Assembly: GCF_014699005.1 (NCBI RefSeq)
Contig: NZ_JACWZY010000047.1
Coordinates: 1-42,693 of the forward strand
Direction: 5' to 3'
DNA from: Spirosoma profusum
Lineage (GTDB): Bacteria; Bacteroidota; Bacteroidia; Cytophagales; Spirosomataceae
DNA length: 42,693 nucleotides
Shown here: positions 1-6,400 of the stretch, in pieces
Numbering within the stretch: position 1 is the first letter of the stretch
Layout: each line of letters opens with the position of its first letter
Translations under genes and position numbers: made by a program
The notes under the pieces: model-generated
Database searches by the model: none
Seen by the model: only the letters and a program-made list of their open reading frames with translations
What the model was told of the DNA's origin: nothing

Positions 1-2
1 AG

Positions 3-68
3 GCGCTGCATTTTATGGCCTTCTTTATCATTTTCTTTCGCAAGATCCCTAAAAAGAAGAAACCCTAA
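3..68 (+). CDS. C-terminal end of an upstream gene (partial)
   Basis: The window opens inside a reading frame that ends with TAA at 66-68. The visible 21 residues are a hydrophobic, phenylalanine/isoleucine-rich stretch followed by a lysine-rich tail (KIPKKKKP). This looks like the last membrane segment of a small membrane protein with a positive cytoplasmic tail. The next gene begins 18 bases later, so the two may be co-transcribed. The family cannot be named from this fragment, and the frame could be fortuitous. Confidence 0.45.
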   Translation, partial: ALHFMAFFIIFFRKIPKKKKP

Positions 69-86
69 ACAGGTTCACAGTAAATA

Positions 87-590
87 ATGAGTGCTGACGC
101 TATTGCTGGTGTACAAATTCATATCATTGAGCAGAATCTAGATCCTCAGTCAGAATACGAGTTTAATAATTTATTGGATGCTTTCAATACTTTACAAGCG
201 CTTGACTACCATCTCTTCAAAGAACCACTGTTATTGATGAAAAGCCTAATTGGGCTAATTAGTGATAGAATAGATAGCGGTTACGTACAGACACTCAATA
301 CGTTGATTCTTAAATTTAAAGAGATCATCCAATATCAAATGTATTATGAAGCCATATTTCAAAATATGACCCTTGATTTTGGAAATAAATATTATGCTTA
401 TCAAGACTTGTTGCTACGAGACCTAAGTATTTCGGATGAAGTAAGAGACTTTACTAATTATGTCCAGACCTCTGGAGCCAGCTACAAAACCTTTATAAAA
501 AACTCACTCTTACAACACATTAAGGAGTTTAAAAAATATAGTGCTTTTGAGGCTGCCGACGTATTTGAAAAGGCGCTTTTAAGCATCTAA
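87..590 (+). CDS. Hypothetical protein, 167 aa, immunity-like context
   Basis: I do not recognise a family. The protein is acidic to neutral, appears mostly alpha-helical, and has no signal peptide, membrane segment or metal-binding motif. Leucine- and phenylalanine-rich helices run through residues 20-80. The gene is AT-rich, as are the SUKH genes that follow it and unlike the GC-richer beta-helix and two-component genes further on. The start is the ATG at 87, close behind the preceding frame. It lies 42 bases before a SUKH gene on the same strand. A role as a small cytoplasmic immunity protein is a guess from that neighbourhood only. Confidence 0.7.
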   Translation: MSADAIAGVQIHIIEQNLDPQSEYEFNNLLDAFNTLQALDYHLFKEPLLLMKSLIGLISDRIDSGYVQTLNTLILKFKEIIQYQMYYEAIFQNMTLDFGNKYYAYQDLLLRDLSISDEVRDFTNYVQTSGASYKTFIKNSLLQHIKEFKKYSAFEAADVFEKALLSI

Positions 591-632
591 CTAATATATT
601 GGCATTTATCGAACAAATTTTTTAGTACAAAA

Positions 633-1115
633 ATGGAAGATATTAGAAAGTATTTTAAACAACTTGAAAAGCCAATACCATTACAAGAAATTGAAGCTGC
701 TGAATTTAAAATGGGCTTCTCAATTCCAAAATCTTATAGAGATTTCCTTCTGTTAGGTAATGGTGGATTTCCAAATGACGAAAAATGTTGTTTCCAAATT
801 AATGTTGGCCATGAATACTATGGCGATTCTATATCTGACTTTCACGGACTGGCATCGGTTGTAGGCTCTTATGAAGGCGGAGTAGAAAGCGAACATGATG
901 ACGGATACCCATATTTTTATCACTATGAAATGCTAGGTATTGCAACAACTCATTTAGGTGGCGGTATTTATATAGGTTATTTGCCAAATAATTACGAGAA
1001 AATATTTTGGATAAACTATGTTATAGGTCAGGATGAAATAATGCCTGTAAAACTTTCTGACTCTCTAGATGAGTTTATGCAAATGTTAATATCAGATGAG
1101 CAGTTAGATGTATAA
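633..1115 (+). CDS. SMI1/KNR4 (SUKH) family protein, probable immunity protein
   Basis: This is a cytoplasmic SUKH-domain protein of 160 residues, a usual length for a single-domain member. The diagnostic N-terminal pattern is at residues 19-45: a helix with glutamates, then MGFSIPKSYRDFLLLGNGG. A loop of acidic and aromatic residues follows, and the C-terminus shows the typical strand-helix ending in DSLDEF. In bacteria, SUKH proteins are mostly immunity proteins that neutralise polymorphic or contact-dependent toxins. No toxin gene is present here, so this would be an orphan immunity gene. The gene is AT-rich. It lies between an unknown small gene and dispersed repeat copy R1. The family is clear; the immunity role is inferred. 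Confidence 0.88.
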   Translation: MEDIRKYFKQLEKPIPLQEIEAAEFKMGFSIPKSYRDFLLLGNGGFPNDEKCCFQINVGHEYYGDSISDFHGLASVVGSYEGGVESEHDDGYPYFYHYEMLGIATTHLGGGIYIGYLPNNYEKIFWINYVIGQDEIMPVKLSDSLDEFMQMLISDEQLDV

Positions 1116-1205
1116 GTTCCAAGTAGTAAACCCATAACATGATTTGAGATACAAAACGGAAACCATGCAACGGATTGAGTTATACACATATTGAATATCA
1201 GACAC

Positions 1206-1275
1206 ATTCTCAAAAAAGGCTCCTATGTGAGACAGAGGGTTACGGTACTGCCTCAATATTGGGGCGTTTTAAGAG
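1206..1275 (+). repeat. Dispersed intergenic repeat, copy R1 (variant subtype)
   Basis: This copy begins with ATTCTCA, continues with GGCTCCTATGTGAGAC, and ends with TTGGGGCGTTTTAAG. Both ends match the family consensus. The centre does not: it has GAGGG and CCTC separated by 11 bases, which can form their own hairpin. Copy R8 has the same alternative centre. R1 separates two SUKH genes. Confidence 0.8.
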
Positions 1276-1306
1276 AATTTATGCTTACTATAAAATTTTG
1301 ATAAAT

Positions 1307-2212
1307 ATGGTAGATATTTCCAACTTCTGGGTTCAGCCAGCGAGAGGGTATAACGAAAAAACAATTGGTAGAACACCAGAGCAAATCCTGGAAAGGGAAA
1401 GCAAGATTGGTTTCAAATTCCCAGCTCTTTATAAAGAGGTCATGATGATTCAAAACGGTGGCTATATTCATAAAAGAGCATTTCGATTTAATGATGGTAT
1501 TCGGGAGCTTTTTTTCAATGGAGCAGTCATCGACCCTATAGAAAATCTATCTCAGGGCTATAATACATTTGAGGATGTTTTACAGGAGTATTTGAACAAT
1601 GAAGAAATTCTTAGGAATGCAAATTCAGAGTTTTGCATGCCTAAAAGGCTGCCAATAATTTCTCATATGGACGGGCACTCGTTTCTATGCTTTGACTATG
1701 GCTGGCTTAAAGAAAAAGAGAACATAGAACCAGAAATTTGTTTATTTGATGTTGAAGGGCCTGAGCCTTGGAGAGAGACTTTAAGAGTAAAGAATTTTGA
1801 AGAACTAATTGGAAATCTTTATTTTTTCGGCTATGAGTCAGAATATTTTACGGTAGCTGTTAAAAATGAATTACCCCTTGAGGAAATCAAGAAAATTATT
1901 GAAAGTCGCTGGGACATCCATTTCGATGAGCAAGAAAATAACAGGTTTGGCGGTTGGTACAATTTTGATTCATGGTTCACTGCATTTTATGAAGGCCCAA
2001 ACTCTACAAAATTCAGAATCAATCTTACACCAAATCAATTCCTTTCTGGAACATATCTTCAACAAAGCCACTCTGCCAACAATTGTATCTTAACTATTAT
2101 CAATCAGATTGATACTTTGGACGAGGGGAAAATTCTGTTTATTGAAGATATGCTTCGCACACTCACCACTGCACTTACTGTTGAAGTTATTTTTAGGCCA
2201 TATGCTCAGTAA
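1307..2212 (+). CDS. SMI1/KNR4 (SUKH) family protein with extended C-terminus
   Basis: This is a 301-residue cytoplasmic protein. Residues 24-52 hold the SUKH signature (glutamate-rich helix, IGFKFPALYKEVMMIQNGG). The SUKH fold seems to run to about residue 180, where a strand containing LFDVEGPEPW is seen. About 110 residues follow that I do not recognise; they could be a second immunity-type domain. The ATG at 1307 is preferred because an in-frame GTG/ATG further upstream would begin inside dispersed repeat R1 and translate that element. The gene is AT-rich, as are the other SUKH genes. A likely role is orphan immunity against a polymorphic toxin, inferred from the family. Confidence 0.85.
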   Translation: MVDISNFWVQPARGYNEKTIGRTPEQILERESKIGFKFPALYKEVMMIQNGGYIHKRAFRFNDGIRELFFNGAVIDPIENLSQGYNTFEDVLQEYLNNEEILRNANSEFCMPKRLPIISHMDGHSFLCFDYGWLKEKENIEPEICLFDVEGPEPWRETLRVKNFEELIGNLYFFGYESEYFTVAVKNELPLEEIKKIIESRWDIHFDEQENNRFGGWYNFDSWFTAFYEGPNSTKFRINLTPNQFLSGTYLQQSHSANNCILTIINQIDTLDEGKILFIEDMLRTLTTALTVEVIFRPYAQ

Positions 2213-2347
2213 CAGCGGAAGATTTTGCTAGTATTTCGCTCTCTGCCGTCGATCAGCTCTCACGGGTGCTGGGTGGCGGGAACAGCCAGTAACGTAGGAG
2301 AGGGTTCACGTGTGATAGTCAGCGAGTTTTCTGCTTTTCCTAACTAC

Positions 2348-2400
2348 GTCTCAGAATACCCTCCCCAAAATGAGACGCATCACAAACGCTCATTGGTCAT
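2348..2400 (+). repeat. Dispersed repeat, 5' half of split copy R2
   Basis: CTCAGAATACCCTCCC followed by TGAGACGCATCA matches the left half of the family closely, with copy R6 nearest. The right half does not continue here. A right half is found at 3246-3276, on the other side of the PIN/antitoxin module. Confidence 0.6.
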
Positions 2401-2440
2401 TTGTGATAGCCAATCAACGATTATGATCCTACATGAATAA

Positions 2441-2854
2441 CTATCGATTTAGGATTTTCTTGAACTCCTCGAAAGAGCAGATGGGTAATGGTGGAAACCG
2501 ATTTGTTTCCCGTAACAAGTTAAGAATATGATGATCGTCGGACACCAACCAATCGGCACCAGCAGCAATAGCACAGTCCACAAATTTGTTGTCATCTGGA
2601 TCGGCACTGACTTGACCAAAATGAAAGTAAGGTTCCTGCCGCAAGTGATTGGGAGCCGCTAGTAAAAGCGATGTGACCAGCTCAGCAGCTACAGAGCTGT
2701 AATAATAGCTCGTCATTTCAGCGTATTCTAGCAAGATTTCAGTACTGACAACCCAGATAAACTGCCTGTCAGCAAATGCATCATAAAGCCAACGGTAAGA
2801 TCCATCCCGAGGAATCGACCGCAGCAGGCCATTTGTATCAATAACCACTTTCAC
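2441..2854 (-). CDS. PIN-domain toxin of a type II toxin-antitoxin pair
   Basis: This 137-residue protein fits a single PIN domain of the 'putative toxin-antitoxin system toxin component' group. These are Mg-dependent single-strand RNases, typically acting on tRNA, rRNA or mRNA. Conserved acidic residues are in place: D6 in the first strand (VVIDTNGLL), E39/E43, D88 within DPDDNKFVDCA, D93, and the final SDD at 105-107. The gene's ATG overlaps the last bases of the upstream antitoxin gene by four nucleotides, which implies translational coupling. The pair sits between two halves of the dispersed repeat. The target RNA cannot be predicted. Confidence 0.88.
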   Translation of the reverse strand: MKVVIDTNGLLRSIPRDGSYRWLYDAFADRQFIWVVSTEILLEYAEMTSYYYSSVAAELVTSLLLAAPNHLRQEPYFHFGQVSADPDDNKFVDCAIAAGADWLVSDDHHILNLLRETNRFPPLPICSFEEFKKILNR

Positions 2855-3093
2855 TGAGCAGACCGTATTTGGCCTAGCCGCTCGCTACGATTCTCGAAAG
2901 TCAATTGCTCTTCAAGTTGTGCAGTGGTTATACCTTTTTGCTGAATGGCTTTTTGAGCCTCTTCTTCGAGCCGAGTACGGAAATGCTGCATTAGCGCTTG
3001 ACGCATAGACTGCACCTCGACTTCACTCATCTCGAAGCTGAACAGTTCAAGCAAGGCCAATTGGGCATTGGTTAATCGGGGTGAGACAACCAT
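2851..3093 (-). CDS. Antitoxin partner of the PIN toxin
   Basis: This small 80-residue protein is helical and rich in glutamate, glutamine and alanine (residues 40-60 read as a charged amphipathic helix). It lies directly upstream of the PIN toxin with a four-base overlap, the standard antitoxin-first order. No ribbon-helix-helix or AbrB motif is obvious. The N-terminal LTNAQLALLELF and the leucine/glutamate pattern resemble short antitoxins of PIN pairs in Bacteroidota and cyanobacteria. Its expected role is to bind and inhibit the toxin and perhaps repress the operon. A TAAGTTTG promoter -7 motif lies 24 bases upstream on the same strand. Confidence 0.75.
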   Translation of the reverse strand: MVVSPRLTNAQLALLELFSFEMSEVEVQSMRQALMQHFRTRLEEEAQKAIQQKGITTAQLEEQLTFENRSERLGQIRSAQ

Positions 3094-3116
3094 AGCTAGA
3101 ATAGATTAACAGTATA

Positions 3117-3124
3117 CAAACTTA
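3117..3124 (-). promoter_or_regulatory. Promoter -7 motif of the TA operon
   Basis: On the minus strand this reads TAAGTTTG, an exact match to the Bacteroidota sigma factor -7 consensus TAnnTTTG, 24 bases before the antitoxin ATG. No perfect -33 TTTG is visible at the usual distance. Confidence 0.5.
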
Positions 3125-3245
3125 ACGAAAACAGCCGATTGTTAAGTTTCATGCACAATTTTCATACGACTTTGCTACTTATTCACTAGAAGCCCAATTC
3201 TGGGAAAGCTACTTTTATTTGAAAAAGCTAAATCAGGCAAGTTTA

Positions 3246-3276
3246 TTTCTGTCTTAAGAAAATGGGCGTTTAAGGG
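3246..3276 (+). repeat. Dispersed repeat, 3' half of split copy R2
   Basis: CTGTCTTAAGAAAATGGGCG followed by TTTAAGG matches the right-hand third of the family (CTGCTTTAAAAATGGGGCGT then TTAAGG). No left half lies immediately upstream; the missing left half is at 2348-2400. Confidence 0.6.
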
Positions 3277-3433
3277 GAATTTGAACCAGCAGGTATGAGC
3301 CAAATTTGGCCGTGAATGAGACTAGGCACCATCTACTCGTGGACCACACGTCTTATCCACTAACTTAGCGACTGCACCAGCCTCAGGGCACAAAGCCAAA
3401 AATCCGGTTTTATCACATGGGGACATGGACCTA
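3270..3433. other. Intergenic stretch with a tRNA-like remnant
   Basis: Read on the minus strand, 3385 to 3270 contains a D-arm-like TTAGTGGATAAG, a short anticodon-arm-like hairpin (CGTG/CACG) and a T-loop-like GGTTCAAATTCCC. The acceptor ends do not pair and the variable region is too long. It is not a functional tRNA by eye; it may be a decayed tRNA or chance. The rest of the gap from 3094 holds only the TA promoter and the half-repeat. Confidence 0.2.
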
Positions 3434-6400
3434 CTAATTACCTCCCAACCGCAATTGACTAGTAGCGCTCAGCACCAGACGACTGCCTGGCGAATAAATT
3501 ACACGCAAGGCCTGTCCCTGATAAGAAGCCGGCAAGCTCACCGTATGATTCAGGGTTACTACGTCCGTACTGACGGGTACCCGGCCACACGACCACACAC
3601 TCCCGTCGTTCCAGGTGCCTGACTTCAGGGTGTACATGTTCCCACAGCCTGATGAGTTCACTACGTTCAAGGAGAAAACAGTCGACACAGACCCACCACT
3701 CCCATCGACCGCCACTACCGTTATCGCGAAGGGAGAGCCCACGGTTGTGGAAGGTACCCCTGTGATGGTATTGGGCGAAACGAAACTCAGAGTAGCGGGT
3801 AAGCCCGTCACCGAGAGGGTGAGACTGTTAGGCGTTTCAGGATCGGTGAAGGTGTTGGCGGGAATGGTATAACTAAAGGCGGTTCCCACCGTAGCGGATT
3901 GAGATGAGATAGTATTGGCCACCGCAGGCGGGCAGTTCTGGTAACTCACGTTAGTGCTGGCCGTAGCCAAACAGCCATTCGCACCTGTTAGGGAAAGTGA
4001 ATAGGTTCCCGCTGCACTCACCGAAATACTGGAGGTAGTGGCCCCAGTGCTCCACCGATACGTACCACTGCCCACTGCCGATAAACTCACCGAGGACGTA
4101 GTACAGCTTAACGTAGCACTGGACTGGGCGATGCTGGCTGAGGGGGGGGGCGTATCGATAGCGATGGCCTGCGTAGTAAGAGCCGTGCACCCATTCGGAG
4201 CGGTGACGGTGAGTGAGTAGGTGCCCCCGGTGGTAATAGAGCGCACCGCATTCGTGGAGGTATTGTCCCAGCGGTACGTCCCACCTCCGGTAGCTGTCAG
4301 GCTAATACTGGTCGTCGTACAGGTAATCGTTGTACTGGCAGGTGTTAGAATGGTGGCCGTGGGTGGGGTGGTATTACTGCTGAGCGACGTTGTGGCTGTC
4401 GCCGAACAGCCTCCTGCCGATGTCACCGTCACCGAATAAAGTCCCGATGCATTGGCCACTGCTGTACCGCTAACGGGATCCTGACTCACCAGACCCGGCC
4501 CACTGAAGGAATAAGTAGCTCCGCCACTGGCGGTCAGGGTTACGCTGGTAGTGGTGCACGTGAGGGGTCCACTGGCTTGCAAGCTGGCTGTAGGTGGCGT
4601 GTTCACAGTCAGCGTTGTGGTGGCGGTTGTGGTCTGACCATTGTTGCTCACCGTCAGGGTGAAGCTTTGGAGATTAGCACTACTGGCGATCAGATTCTGA
4701 CTGAAGGCGGTATTGCTGCTACTACCTGTAATGGTGCTGGTCGGCGCTCCGCTGGTACCGTTAGTCAGGGTATAGGTATAAGCCCCCGTTAGACTGCCAA
4801 CCGTGGCGGTAAAAGTAATGGGGCTATTCACACAAACCGGATTGACAGTAACCGCAAAACCGGCAATGGTGGGGGCCAGGGGTTGGTTGAGTCGCACACT
4901 CACGTTATCGCTAGAAGCGTTAGCCGCAATGAAGTCCAGGTCGCCATCCCCATCCACATCCCCCAGCGCTACATTAGTGGGACCGTTACCTACGGCGGGG
5001 GTGGTGGGGTGGGGGGTGAAGTTGCCCGACCCATTATTGAGCAAAACACTCACCGTATTGCTATTGGCATTAGCCGTCAGCAGGTCCAGGTCGCCATCCC
5101 CGTCCACATCTCCCAGAACTACACTTTGGGGATAACTGCCCACGGCGGGGTTGGGGTTGGTGGCGGGGGCGGTGAAGTTGCCCGACCCATTGTTGAGCCG
5201 CACACTCACCGTATTGCTATTTCTGTTAGCCGTCAGCAGGTCCAGGTCGCCATCCCCGTCCACATCCCCCAACATCACACTAATGGGACCATCACCCACG
5301 GCGGGGTTGGGATTGGTGGCGGGGGCGGTGAAGTTGCCCGACCCGTCGTTGAGCCGCACACTCACGTTATCGTCACCAGAGTTAGCCGTGATGAAGTCCA
5401 GGTCGCCATCCCCGTCCACATCCCCCAATACCACACCTCTGGTACCACTGCCCACGGCGGGGTTGGGGTTGGTGGGGTGGGGGGTGAAGCTGCCTGATCC
5501 ATTGTTGAGCCGTATACTCACGGTGAGGCTATTTATGTTAGCCGTCAGCAGGTCCAGGTCGCCATCCCCGTCCACATCCCCCAACACCACAATCCAGGGA
5601 CCACTGCCTACGGCGGGGTTGGGGTTGGTGGCGGGGGCGGTGAAGTTGCCCGACCCATTGTTGAGCAAAACACTCACCGTACTGCTACCTAGGTTAGCCG
5701 TCAGCAGGTCCAGGTCGCCATCCCCGTCCACATCCCCCAGCGCTACACTTTGGGGACCGTTACCTACGGCGGGGTTGGGGTTGGTGGCGGGGGCGGTGAA
5801 GTTGCCCGACCCACTGTTGAGCCGCACACTCACCGTATTGCTATAAGCGTTAGCCGCGATGAAGTCCAGGTCGCCATCCCCGTCCACATCCCCCAGCGCT
5901 ACACTTTGGGGACCACTGCCCACGGCGGGGTTGGGGTTGGTGGCGGGGGCAGTGAAGTTGCCACCGCCCGTACCGCCCACCCCCACCGTAAACTGATGCA
6001 CCTGCCCCCGGACCAGATTTGCGCCCGCGCTGCTCTGGGCCTGGGAGGTCACTGTGGTCAGGATCGTTTCACCCGGCCGGAAGTTAGTGGTCGGATCAAA
6101 GGTAAGCGTGTTGCCGCTGGCACTGGTGCTGCCCCCCTGTCCGTTGCGGAGTTGGCCGCCCCGTTGCTGGCTGAAGACCCGCACGGCTCCCAGTGTAGCG
6201 GTGCCGTTGCTGATGGGGTGGTTAAAGGTGATGGCTACGTTGGTGCTGGCCGGGGCGTTACGCCCGTTGCGGGCGGGGCTCAGGGTCGTGATGGTCAGGT
6301 CCGCGAGTTGGTTGAGCCGCACACTCACGTTATCGCTATTTGTGTTTGCCGTCAGCAGGTCCAGGTCCCCATCCCCATCCACATCCCCCAACACCACGCT

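Noticed and set aside
2225..2440. 71-codon frame after the second SUKH gene
   Set aside because: The product has no protein-like pattern and runs through the half-repeat at 2348-2400.
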